From the NCBI GenBank assembly GCA_026168455.1, contig CM047431.1, positions 59,354,910-59,418,909 of the forward strand: DNA of 64,000 nucleotides, given 5' to 3'. The position numbers were made by a program, and so were the translations under genes. The notes below the pieces were generated by a model, which made no database searches, had not been told where the DNA came from, and saw nothing but the letters and a program-made list of their open reading frames with translations. The stretch is from Theocolax elegans. Taxonomy: Eukaryota > Arthropoda > Insecta > Hymenoptera > Cerocephalidae. This document shows positions 33,467 to 45,600 of the stretch, piece after piece (the stretch's first letter is position 1; each line of letters opens with the position of its first letter).

Positions 33467-34133
33467 AAGGGGAGTCTATGAACCTCCGGGAAACGGATCT
33501 TATCCTAACTTTCGTATATCTTTCGTAATAGAGAAATATGAAGAAAGCCAAGTTATTGCTTGCCAATGGCTACTTTCACGAAAGTTATTCGATATCTAAT
33601 AATAATTTCAATAAAATATAATTCCAATTTAATCACTTATAATTCCGAAACAAATAGAGATAGGCACTCAAACTAAAAAAACAAAAGAAAGTTGAGTTCA
33701 AGTAGAAACAGTTATAAAAAGAGCTTAAATTGCTTAATTTGGAGTAAAGTTATGAAAAAAAAAGAAATTAAAAATTTTAGGCTAAAAGAAACAATAATTT
33801 TTTCATATTAACGTTTGGTTAAAATTTCTTCATTTTCTTATTTTCTTTTTAACTTTGCTTCAAATTAAGCAACATAAGCTTTTTTTCAAATGATGTATAC
33901 TTGAACTCAACTTTCTTTTGGTTTTTGGTTTGAGTGTCTATCTCTATTTGTTTTGGAGGTATAAGCGATTCAGTTGGAAGTAATTTTCATTGAAATTATT
34001 ATTAGATGTCGAATAACTTTGATCAAAGTGGTCATTGGCAAGTAATAACTTGGCTTTCTTCATATTTTTATAATACAAAAGATATATCAAAGTTAGGATA
34101 AGATCCGATTCCCGCAGGTCATGTACTCTCCTT
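33467..34133. mobile_element. Fold-back MITE with AAGGGGAGT termini (copy 2)
   Basis: Duplicate of the element at 32284-32948 within the second tandem unit. Confidence 0.65.
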
Positions 34134-34754
34134 GTAAGTAATATATTTAATTTTATTTGCATTTATGTAATATTTTTGAAAATTTGCATGAATATTTATC
34201 AGAGACAATTCAAGTTTTAATTAATTTGACAAAGATAACGTACGATACTTGCGCTCACGATGTGTAAAGTCATGTTCGTATTCACCGTGGATGTCAACAT
34301 TGTTTGTAAAACTGCACGTTGGGCATGAATTGCTTGTTATATATTAAAAAGGCTTTTAATTTGTGGTTGAAGTGTTTTTGAAGTGCAGTTAACATTATTT
34401 CAATGTTTCTTTAAATTTAGTACTTTTTTAAAAACATGTTGCCTAAATAAAAGTTTTAATTTATACTTCAAACAAATTTTACACATCTGAATAACTTTTA
34501 CAGAGTTACATATCTGTGTAAAAAAACTATGTAACGAAACTAATAAAAAGTAACATAATATTTGCAAAATTCATCTGTAAGAATTATTAATTGTGTTAAG
34601 TGAATTTCATGAACGCTTCAAATTCGCCGTGATAACAGTATGCACAATAACCACGCAAATTGAAATAGCTTTAAACGAATTCCTATTCATCTATTCGTTA
34701 TGTCTATTCATATATCTATTCAACATCAAGACTTGTGTCTATTACCATCACCCA

Positions 34755-35692
34755 GTTCCCTGCATATTTGTGGACGGTTAGTAAATAAAGATAATAATGT
34801 TACTAAAAAAACTGCTTTAGTCAACAACGCCATCTGTCATATGTTTGAGGAAATACGATATGAGATCAATGCTGTAGAGATTGATAAGTGTAAGAATGTT
34901 AGTCTTACTACATTGATGAAAGGTTGGGTATCATTCAATCCTAGTCAAACTTCAATTATTGAGAATGCTGGTTGGATTGATGTTGAAGAGAAACAAAAAA
35001 TCACAAATGATTCTGGGTACTTTGACTTATCTATACCTCTGAGTATGATTCTTGGATTTGCCGAGGATCACCGAAAAATTATTGTAAATGTGAAGCATGA
35101 GCTTACAAGATCAAGAAGTGACTTAAATGCAGTTGTACAAACAGAGGCAGAAGATTTTAAAACCCAATTAAATAAAATAGAGTGGTATATGCCATATGTA
35201 TCTGTAAATAATACGTATAAAATTCGTCTGCTCAATCATATTCAAAAGAACAAACCCATTGATGTAAGTTTTCGAAGTTGGGAGTTGTACGAGTATCCAC
35301 TACTTCCAGCTACAACTAAACATGTATGGACTGTCAAAACTTCTAATCAGTTGGAAAAACCACGGTTTGTCATTCTTGGATTTCAAACCAATCGAAAAGG
35401 TGTAGCAACAGCTAATGCGAGCAAGTTTGATCATTGTAATATAAGCAATGTGAAATTATTTCTCAATTCACAGTATTATCCGTATGGAAACTTAAACGTG
35501 AATATAGCTCAAAATCAATACGCTATATTGTATGATATGAATGCTTACTTTCAGTAGCATATATATTACGATAAAGAGATATTAGAGCCTTTGCTTAAAA
35601 GAGAGCAGTTCAAAAGTCACATCCCATTAACCGTAATCGATTGCTCAAAGCAGAACGAGTCTTTAAAAGGCGCTCCTGTCGACGTACGCATC
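34755..35692 (+). pseudogene. Double-jelly-roll capsid-like protein gene, decayed
   Basis: One frame with a TAG at 35555-35557 and a frame loss at about 35690. Recognisable blocks are TALVNNAICHMFEEIRYEIN, MKGWVSFN, SIPLSMILGFAEDHRK, SFRSWELYEYPLLPATTKHV, KTSNQLEKPRFVILGFQTNR and VIDCSKQNESLK. From memory these match a protein family scattered through insect genomes and related to major capsid-like (double jelly-roll) proteins of Maverick/adinto-like elements. The family name is a tentative call. There is no signal peptide. The truncated N-terminus and stop make it a fossil. Confidence 0.5.
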
Positions 35693-36127
35693 GACGTACG
35701 CATTTGCATTTGTACCACTCAACGAGGACCATGGACCGGTTGTACTTTTGTTCAAGGAACCTTATCCTCGGAGAAGACTTGCCGACAAATATAAGCTAGA
35801 GAATTCTCAGCTTGCACAAAGTCATGGTCTAACCTGGACGTCAGGAAATATTCCCTACATTGAAGTAGGTAAACATCTTCGAGAGGCTTTGCACGACGCA
35901 ACTAATATTTTGGTAATGGGTTCATGAAAAAAAACTGGCTCGAACGCTTTAAATTTAAAGTTTATGACGTTTTGGAGATGGGTAACTTACGGTTACATGA
36001 CACGAAAGTGGTCACTGTTTGCCCTAATTATAATGGCGCGTACAAGACTAACTGTGCCCTCCACAACGTTAAGCTTTTAAAAAAGTTTTACAATGACACT
36101 CGATGTGAACCCATGGATTGGGAGTAA
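35693..36127 (+). pseudogene. Partner gene of the capsid-like protein, decayed
   Basis: In a different frame immediately downstream: FVPLNEDHGPVVLLFKEPYP, a region with HGLTWTSG, then ATNILVMGS, an in-frame TGA, and then KKNWLERF, CPNYNGAYKTNCALHNVKLL. A small protein with this ending (NCALxNVxxL) often accompanies the capsid-like family in insect genomes (from memory). Function is unknown. No polymerase gene is seen nearby. Confidence 0.4.
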
Positions 36128-37257
36128 GTTGAAAAGTAGATTGAAAAGGAGCTTCTCACAGGAAAGGGCGTTGGTTGGGGCTCTTTTCATTTTTCTAATA
36201 TACGTAAAACTCAGTATATTTAAAATTTTCACAATTTGATTAAAGTGCATACAATTGTAAACGATTGCAAACGATTCTAAACGATTGCATACGATTCCAA
36301 ACGATTGCATACGATTCCAAACGATTGCTAACGATTGCTATCAATGTGCAAGCGATAACTATCAAGTTGCACACGATCTAATTAAATTGCACACGATTTA
36401 TTTAAAGAGCAAACGATTTGATTATAAACGAACGCTGTTCGCAGTTAGCATGAAAAGTCCACAGCAAGCAGCCGACGCAAGATGTTAGCAGCCCCCGTCA
36501 GTCTTGTGAGAGGGGTTTTGAATATACATACATCCTCAAATTGCGGGAAGGGGGGGGGGGGGTTTGAATGTATCTACATTCTCGAATCCGGGTGGGGAGG
36601 GGGTTTGGTTCGACCCAAAGCTATGCGGCTCATAGGTAGAACGCACATACGTTCTGGCTCTGGGTTATTGAGAGGGAGGTGGTAGAGGGGAGGGGTTTGT
36701 TTCAAGTCAAAAGCTATGCGAATCCTGGCTCTGAGCTAGAACGCACATACGTTCTAGCTCTGGGTTATTGAGAGGGGAGGGGTTCGAGGTTATTGGGTTA
36801 TTGGTAGCGCTCTCTCACCCTTAGGTTTTGGACAAGTTTTTCACGCGCAACATTAGATAAATATTTTCTCTCTCTCTCTCTCTCTCTCTCTCAAAGCGAT
36901 TCGATACCGCGCGACTTTCGAGATTCTTACGCATCATTGTAAAACGTTTAAATATCATTTCAAATATTCAGAATTATCACATGTTTTTATTTACTATAAA
37001 TATAAGTATATATGTATCTATTACTTGCTATAAATATAAGATACATTATTTTAGTTATTACATAATTAATAACCAAATTAACATATTATATAATTGTTTA
37101 GTTGAAAGTAAAAGAAAATTCATCTATTTTTAAAAAAATATCAACTAATACTCGAACTGTTCCAAGTCATGACGGATATAAAAAATTTAATTAATTAATT
37201 AAAAATATGTAATTTCATTACAATAAATAGTAGAGACTTTCAAGCTCATTAGCTATA
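36128..37257. repeat. Repeat-rich intergenic DNA
   Basis: No gene is seen. 36240-36430 holds a run of ACGATT units spaced about ten bases apart. 36530-36800 holds G-rich repeats, including two copies of the palindrome GAACGCACATACGTTC. A CT run lies at 36868-36892. The rest is AT-rich. Confidence 0.6.
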
Positions 37258-37296
37258 ATGCTAAGGGATTCAAGCACATTAGCGAGAATGCTAAGG

Positions 37297-37432
37297 GGAT
37301 TCAAACACAGAAACCCTGGGAGGATTCAAACACAGAAACCCTGGGAGATTCAAACACAGAAACCCTGGGGGATTCAAACACATGTGCTTGAACCCTGGGG
37401 GGATTCAAACACATGTGTGCTTGAATCCCCCC
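37297..37432. repeat. Minisatellite, GATTCAAACACAGAAACCCTGGG unit
   Basis: Five consecutive units of about 23-30 bases. The last two are variants containing CACATGTG palindromes. They precede a short Lys/Arg-rich frame with an AT-hook-like KRKRGRPRK (about 37475-37500) that has no supported gene around it. Confidence 0.65.
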
Positions 37433-38025
37433 AGCTTACATACTGATGAGTTTTTAAAACCGGAGAGAGAGATTAAAAGAAAACGAGGCAGACCTAGAAA
37501 AATTAATATGCAACCTATCGATGCGGAGAAAAAGTCATATATAAATATTCAAGATGAACTTTTAACTGCTAATAGCAGACATATTTACCAAATCTCTATC
37601 CTTTGAAATCCACACCATTTTAGTAAATAAAATAATAAATTAATACGATTGTAAGATAACTTGTTGCTTGTCCTATTTGTTTACAGGCAATAATTGAAGA
37701 TGAGTAAATTTTCGACAACGAAATAAAATTATCAGATATAAGAAGCGTTTACGAGAGTTTTATACTATTTTATGGAAGTGAATCACACAAGAACAGTCGC
37801 GACGGAGTGATAGATTATGTATAGAGAGCGCCTGCTCTGTGTTCTCCCTTATGTTTAACGCGTGAGAGTGCGACACTTACTCTCCTTCGGTACGTTGACC
37901 TGATAGGACGTGTTTGTGGTTTTGTCCAATATAGTTTATAAAGTAATATTTATTTAAATTGCTTGTATTTTTATTATTGCTAACACCTTAACATCCATCA
38001 ATTATGTAAGAGTAACTATTAATAT
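37433..38025. other. Intergenic DNA before the CS-alpha-beta gene
   Basis: Contains the AT-hook-like fragment at about 37440-37606. TTTATT motifs near 37944-37955 could serve as the minus-strand polyadenylation signal of the following gene. Nothing else is supported. Confidence 0.4.
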
Positions 38026-39103
38026 TTAAGTAACATGTCTTGTACAAGTACACGTCACTCCGTCGCTACGTGATCCGGGTTTCCATTTGTCGTGCTCCAT
38101 TAAACATACTCCATACGGGAAGCCTTGATCTTCACAGTCCTGGAAACATTGGTATATTTGGTTGTGATTGCAGTGTGGAGGAAAAAACTCTGCAACAAAA
38201 ATTTTTCAAATAAATATTTAACAATCAGCGTAGCGGATTGACAATAGGTTTTTATAGTACTTAATGTAATAAATCAATAAAATATAATTATTTCTTATGA
38301 TTGTATAACTTAGTTAAATTTAGTTACAAATATTGTTAAGATTAATAAATTCTGAGTACTACGTTAGTTTATATATATAAGTATAAATTCAAGCGAAACC
38401 GATCAGTCTTATGTTAACTGATACTTCCAAAATAATACCGACGAAATGTTGAATGTTTTATATTTTGCGTTCGACGAATGGTTTCGAAAGACGATCAAAA
38501 TAATGTAACTATCGAAAAATACAGTTTATTTTTTATTTTTATATTTTATTCAGGTACTTAATTAATTAATATTTATCTATTGTTAAAATTATGTTTATGT
38601 TAAATATTTGTAAAGAGTTGCCATGGAATTCGTATATTTATGGCTACGGATTTTCGAAATCAGATTATGGACTGGATATACAGTCATAAAATTTTGTTTA
38701 CACGAATAAACAAAATTAACGACTACTCGAATAGTCGATACCGCACTTTGAATTGCGAGACCACGAGAGTTTGGAGGGGCAGTATGACCCGCGATAGCGG
38801 AGAAATTCGTAGAAAATTAGGCGAAAGAGGAGAATACGTGTATAAAAAGTGCGTGTATTAGCGCGTGGAAGTTCAGTTCTTTGGCTACTCTAATATAGGA
38901 AATGTCATTCTTTTTTTAAGAAAATAAATTTAATTTTATTTGACATTAACCAACTTACTTTTATTATTATATTTTAATCCCAGCCCATTAAATAACAATC
39001 AGAGGAAAATTTATAAAATTTATATACGATTACCTGGATTATCGTCATCTTTAACAGCAGCTGCTGAAGATACTAATAAAGCAATTAATATAATCATACT
39101 CAT
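38026..39103 (-). CDS. Small secreted CS-alpha-beta (defensin-like) cysteine-rich peptide
   Basis: Two exons on the minus strand: 39103-39034 (70 bases) and 38189-38026 (164 bases). The donor is CAG|GTAATC and the acceptor TTGTTGCAG; the phase joins as one Glu codon, giving 77 residues. Exon 1 encodes a signal peptide (MSMIILIALLVSSAAA) and a short acidic DDD propiece. Exon 2 carries six cysteines: C-x7-C-x3-C-x9-C-x17-C-x1-C, with GVC before the fourth. CxxxC, GxC and CxC together define the CS-alpha-beta fold of insect defensins and many venom peptides. The sequence itself is not one I recognise, so immune versus venom function cannot be told apart. The double TATA box upstream and clean splice sites support a real, possibly strongly expressed, gene. 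Confidence 0.75.
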
Positions 39104-39174
39104 TTTTTTTATTTACTAGCCAAATGATAGTCGTGATGTAGATTACAACAATGTTTTTTTTCTTTTCGCTCCTT

Positions 39175-39200
39175 CCTTTTATATATTCGCCTTTTATATA
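39175..39200 (-). promoter_or_regulatory. Double TATA box upstream of the CS-alpha-beta gene
   Basis: On the minus strand TATATAAAAGG occurs twice in tandem (39200-39190 and about 39185-39175), 70-95 bases before the start codon. This fits a TATA-driven inducible or tissue-specific promoter. Confidence 0.6.
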
Positions 39201-42200
39201 TTTCGTGGTCATAATTGCAATATTTTATTGTTAATTGAAAATATTGTAATGTGAAGTTTTATTCGAGCTCTTGTCAATAAAGTGCTGGCGTTATTAATTA
39301 GAGATTGAACAGGTTTATCGTTGTGCTTCTCGTAAACTATGCCAAGCATTTATCTGATTTGCAAACCAATAAATTTTCATTTCTTTGTTGTTGCTATAAC
39401 ATTTTTTAAACTAAAAAAGTAGTAAAATCATTGCATAATTGTTATATGGTTATTGAGTTACTGTAAAATGTTAAATTTAAATAAAATACAATTTATCTTT
39501 ACTTTATCGCATCGTAAATCAATACCCCCATCTAAATTCTTTTTTTTTGCATCTAATAATCTTATAATATTCAAGGGCGTAGTTTCCATTACCACAAAAC
39601 AAAAATTACTCGTGAAGAAAACATCAGAATAACCTTGCTAAGCATCAGGATCAACAATAGTGTTCACGATCAACGGTTTTTTCGGCGAGATTTTTCATTA
39701 TTTGGTTATATCTATCATAAAAATGGGCATTGGACACTAAAAATTCCAGCTTTCTTTATATTTTTATAGTAGAAATTATATCCTAGAGTTTGGTAAGGAT
39801 CCGTTTTCCAGAGGGTGTGGCCTCTCCTTGTGAGTAAAATATAAAAGTATTTGGAACGCGATGACTCCTAGCTTACTTAAAAATATAATTAAAATAACAT
39901 CTATGATTTCACCGTTCGACGTGTTCCTTAAGATGATAGTTTTAAATTTATTTAAAAATAAAGTGTATTAATTAAATCAAGCTGGTTCTCGCAGCGTTAC
40001 AAAATATCCGACAATTCGAGATCAACACGTAACAAAAAATTACGTTTCCACACATATATATATCTCGTTAAAAAAAATGGAAAAAAATCGCTACTAAATA
40101 TTCACTCGTAATGTGTACATATTATAGTTACGTATTCCATCAGTCGGAATGTCCTAAGTGCTAATGGGGGAAAAAAGCAAAAAAAATTGCCAAAAACGGT
40201 GGAAGAAGGTAACTTTCACCAATTCGATGAACCGAGCCCGTAATGTCCCGTGAACTTTCTCCTCGGGTTCTGTAAAACGATTCTAATATATAATCCGGCG
40301 TTTGTCGGCGGCGTCAAAAAAGAAAAATCCTTTATTTCGCGGTCTCTCAAGTACACATATATATATAGAAACATACATGCACGTACACGTATATGCATAC
40401 AAGAAATATTTCACGGTGAGAGAAAAAAGCAAACGGATAATAGAGGTGCGGAGTGTCTGTGTATGTGACCGTAAATGCTTAGAGTCTTAGGATTACATAT
40501 ACGGATGGTATATAATAGGTAAAACGGAAAATGATCATCGGTAGATCGAGGAGATATTTTTCTACCTTGTAGATATGTATGTACGTATACCGAGAAAGGA
40601 TGTTGGCATTATCGGTGAGTATTGGCTCTTGAATGCAGCTGACTCTTGGAAACGAGTGGTGTTTTAAAGTAATATACTCTACTCCTCGCGACGAAATGCA
40701 TTTTCTTTTAACGAGTTCTTTTGAATTTACCTCTTGTTTTTATTTTACAGCGCAAAACTTTGCGAAATGCATTGTTAATAACATTGGATATTATGTCACA
40801 TGTTTTTTTTAAATAAATATATCATTATCTTTCACGTGCACTCGTTGCTTTCTCGAGTTTACATTACATTGCTACGGTGGAGAATATAAAATTTATTGAT
40901 ACGCGAAAAAAAGTTGCACGAAATTAAACTATTTACGAGATAACGAAAATTACAAAAAAAGGAGTAAAAAAGTACGTTTAAATAAATAGAATTCGAGTTT
41001 GTAAAACATTTCAAAACCTTTTCCGATTGGATTAAACGATATGAATGAAACTTAACGTTTCGTGTATAAATCGAATGGTAGCCTGCGATATGTTCCTTAA
41101 ATTACATTTAACAATTCACGCATACTCAAACAATTTTTAATGAAACTGCAATTAATGAACCCGTGCAAACTTAGAACTTGTGAAACGAGGTCGACATTTT
41201 AGTTGGAATATTAAAAAATGCAACGAAGTGAATTTAATTCATGATTGAAAGGATGAAGTTTTTTATTTATTTTAAATATGAATGAATGAACTCGAGTTTT
41301 AATATCGCATACGAAATTTTAAAATAGTACCCTTAATAAATTGAATTAAACATTGTGCATATTTCGAGATTTAACTAATTATTAACGTTTCATATTAAAT
41401 TATAATGAATTTTAATTTTCTTTACTTTAAAATTAGGTTTCACTTAATACCAATGTATTTTTATTTTTGGTATACATAAATAAGAATAATTCCTTGGGAT
41501 GACGCGTATACAAAAACAATTTAAACCTATTGCAAGGGATTTGTTAAAATTGCCAATAAGAACGTATGTGTAGATAATAATTATATCCTCTAAATTTAAA
41601 TTATACTTTTGATTATGAAACTATTTTCTTTAATTATCGTATACATATTAGATGTGAAATTTAGCATAAACAAGGCTAAGACAAGGAAGAAAAACATTCC
41701 GATACCAAAAATAACTGAATCTGTAAGTTACTTAATAAGAGCATTAATATCAAATGATTTAAAAGTGTTAGATACGAGATTATTTATTAAAATGAAAGTA
41801 ACAAATTGGATTAACAATAATTCTATTAATTGTTTATGAAATATGTTTTTATAAAAAATGAAAAGATTAACTGATCGAGACATTAGTTTAATATATGTTA
41901 ATGTAAATAGACGTTAATGTTTGAAACGTTTGTTCGGTTACTCTTAAAAATAGATTAGTTTTACGATTATTTAGAGTCGCTACGTCGTTCATAAGCTCCA
42001 AATCACTCGACGCACTTGATACACTCGATCATACCCGATTGCTACAGTTCAGGCGTTCGCGGAATTTAAACTAAACTTTTTGTTTTTTAACACGTGTAAG
42101 TATATTTAAATTACAAAATAACTTTAAATATTAAATTTATATTTTATCTATACTTTCTAATTAATATTCTACTGTTTGAATAATAATATGTTTAAAAAAT

Positions 42201-42511
42201 TTGACCGTAAAAAAACGTATAGAACAATGTTGAAACAAATAAAATTTATTGTAAAAAGTATCGAAATATAAATCGATGGCGTAAATTAATAAATTTTGTA
42301 ACTTTGCGAGTGTAGGATAAAATTTACGAATTACATAAATCGTTTCATGCAAATTTGGTGTACAGAGTAAGAATATCCTTCGAAACTACAATAGGATATA
42401 CCGATTATTGGTAATAATATTTTATTCGCAGGAAGTTTACGGATTGTTGTAAATAGGTTTATTAAATAAAATAGGTTGAATCACATGAGTATCATGCGCA
42501 TAATAATATCG
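39201..42511. other. Intergenic DNA between the peptide gene and the M13 gene
   Basis: No gene is supported. It has a right-end fragment of the AGGGGAGT fold-back family at about 39600-39832. There is also a short frame at 41615-41722 that starts MKLFSLIIVYI and runs into a GTAAGT donor, which might be an orphan signal-peptide exon. Confidence 0.5.
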
Positions 42512-42548
42512 TATAAAAGAATAATAATATTGTCGAGTTAACATCAGT
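42512..42548 (+). promoter_or_regulatory. Putative core promoter of the M13 gene
   Basis: TATAAAA at 42512-42518 is followed 34 bases later by TCAGT (42544-42548), the arthropod initiator consensus. It lies about 150 bases before the first in-frame ATG of the M13 model. Confidence 0.45.
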
Positions 42549-42693
42549 ATCTATTCAGGAACTCGATGCGACTCGATGACTTCGCCTGTTTCAAAGATGC
42601 GGCTAATAATTTTTATGTAACAACGGTTAACATTCACAACAATAATATATTATTTATAAAACGTTTTTAATATAATTTTTAATTGTTTTTTGT

Positions 42694-45600
42694 ATGTACG
42701 AAAGTGCTTGCTTGTCAGTGAGCGAGACAGTGGCAAGTTCAACGATTAGCGAGGGTAACAAAGTGTGTTTGAGTGAACGTTGCCAAGTAGCTGGTACGTA
42801 AACGTTACAGTTCGATAAGTAGACGAAAAAAAAAAAGAAAATAAATTTAATTATAATTTTGTTGTTAAATAGCTCACGTTATAACCAACGCGATGAATAA
42901 AAATGTCGAGCCGTGCGACGATTTTTACAAGTACGCTTGCGGTACCTGGGAATCGAATTTTCCAAAACCAGACAACGAAGATTTGTGGAATTTGGACAGA
43001 TTGACAGAGAGCAATATATCGCGAGAAGTGAAAGGTAAAGTGTGACGGTTCCTTATTGTCACTGCACGATTGTCGTAATTTATCACAGTGCGGTAAAATA
43101 ATAAATTGAACATTTGGATATACTTGTACATAGATATTTTGGAAGGAGAGGAAGACGATGACGATTTTACACCGTTAAAGTACGAAAAGCAGATGTACAA
43201 ATCTTGTATGGACACAGGTATCGGAATACTATTTGCGTAGCGAATGTTATGCATATATATAAATTCATTTATTTTATACAATATTTTTCAATATAAAAAT
43301 ATGATAATTATCTACGTATATAGACAAAATTGAGGAGATTGGTATCAAGCCATTAGAAGATATTTTAGATAATTTAGGAGGTTGGCCCATTCTGATGGTG
43401 ATTAATAATTGGAACGACGAAAATCATAGTTGGCAGAGTGTTCACGAGTATTACACGCGATTTCGAGATTTATCGTCAATATTTGACATTCGCGTTTCAA
43501 CGGACGATGCGAATGTGACGAGAAATGCGATTCACGTAATAATATTCTGATACGCCACATGTATACCTATAGTCAAAATTAAATATATGCGCGTTTACAT
43601 TTTTAGATCGATAAACCTAACGAATCGTTGCTCGATCGTTTACTCGAAAACGGCGATGAAACGTCGATTTTACAAAAATACACGGATTTTATAAAAGACG
43701 TTGTGGCTGTATTTATTAGATCCGCTGGTAAACAAATTGACGAGAACGATATTGCGAAAGATATCGAAGACATCGTTACGTTCGAAAAAAATTTACGATC
43801 GGTACAGTATATTATCTTACATGTTTTTATTGTTATACCTAATTATTAAACCCGATGTATAAATGTGTTTTAGATTAAATACTCGGGAATCGAAAGTGAT
43901 GATTCAAATTCAACGGATGTTCACATGACTATAGAGGAATTGCAACATTTTTACGATGGAGAAAAAGATAAGGGAGCTACGTCGAAAGTACTTACACGCA
44001 GCGTGTATTATAAATTATTTAAATAAATATATTTTGTTTTATAAATCGATAAAATATTGCAGATAAATTGGTATCTTGTCATTACGACGCTCTTCAATAA
44101 CATACCAAATGTAACGATTGAAGATTCGGAAGAGATTGGAGTGGAAGACACAAATTATTTACAGAAATTGTCAGAGTTACTGAATCAAACTCCAAATCGC
44201 GTAATAGGTAATTATTCTTTTATTAATTTAAAATAGTAATATTATTTATCAGATATAATTGAATTTTTTTAATTACGCAGTCAACTACGTTCACTGGAAA
44301 TTTGTTGCCTCTTCGTTAAAATATACTAACAGAGAGATGAACGACTTGTTTTTTCAATTGACGAAAACAACGGATGACAATGAAGTAATAAACGATAGGT
44401 TTGGATATTTTTTTATTTGTATATCTATATATAAAATGGAAGATTATTCGATGCCAATTTTTCTTCAGAATTCGTTGTCTTCAAAATGTCAAAGGAGAAC
44501 GCCAACGGAAAGCATTTGAAGTATATCTATATACATTCAAAAATTGTATATATAGATATACTTGCAATGTTAAAAATGAAACTTTGTCGGTTAATTGTGG
44601 CTTTTCCTTTCATTTCCCGAAAATCATTTTTTTGCAAATGAAATATCGCTAGTAAAAGTAAAAGATAAGGCATGATTTACATGTCTTGGAACGTCTTTAT
44701 ACTTATTGGCAAACTCCTTTTCTGACAAATGGCAATTTCTATTTAAAAATTGTATTAACGGGATATCGGACCCAAGTTACAGAGATCTATACCATTCAAC
44801 ATAAGAAATATCTTGGAAATGTCGATTTCAAAATCTGAATAAAATACATATGGGTAGTTTAGAACAAAAGCTAAGGCATAACGTTTTTCCAGAAAAAATA
44901 AACTTTGTTAATAATATTTAAATAAACAATTTTCGGTCGGTATTATTATTTGTCTACACTGAGAGAAAAAAAGGTTAACTTTACTATAAAATTACCAGAA
45001 AATATAGTGCAATAACTATACTGCAATATTTTATGGTAAAACTATTTCTGAAAATTGTAAGTACCATTTACAAAAAGAAATTGTAATTTAACTATATATT
45101 TAAAAATATTTATTTATTAAAAATTACTATATTATATCATTTATAAACACTACTATAAATTATAATAGAAATTAATAGAAAAATAATATTACAAATGCAT
45201 CATAATTTTTAGTTTTACTATAATTTATAATAAGTTAGACTTTAAGATACGGTTGTGCGAAATGAAAAGATAGTTAAAATTTTGTTTTTAAAAATTTATT
45301 TTTTTTATAAAACAAGTTATACATATAAGTTTATAAAATGTACATAGTTTTATTTTTACACATATACATATAATACTCTTTACATATTAAATTACATATT
45401 AAATATTCTATTATAAATTTATCATTGAAAACATTATTGTTATACCAGAAATCGCTTAAATACATTTGATTTTTTATTGGGATAATTCCCACTCAGTAAG
45501 TATAAGTCCTCTACACTTTGCTGTACGTCCATGTCCTTCGACGACAAACACTACACTGACGAACTTATTTCGAAATACGTATAAAGGAATTCAGTTATTG

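Larger units (their letters stand above)
32038..34406. repeat. Head-to-tail tandem duplication, 2 x about 1.18 kb
   Basis: Copy 1 runs about 32038-33219 and copy 2 about 33222-34406. Both begin at ATTGCAAA.AGAATTC and end TTAACATTATTTCAATGT. Differences are single-base changes in T or A runs. Each copy contains one fold-back element. No coding sequence is seen. Confidence 0.85.

Noticed and set aside
37258..37606. Gene with AT-hook KRKRGRPRK
   Set aside because: The only protein-like part is about 50 residues after a minisatellite; no flanking exons or domain, so not called as a gene.
38640..38861. 73-aa plus-strand frame within the intron of the CS-alpha-beta gene
   Set aside because: No recognisable domain, promoter or conservation clue; chance open frame cannot be excluded.
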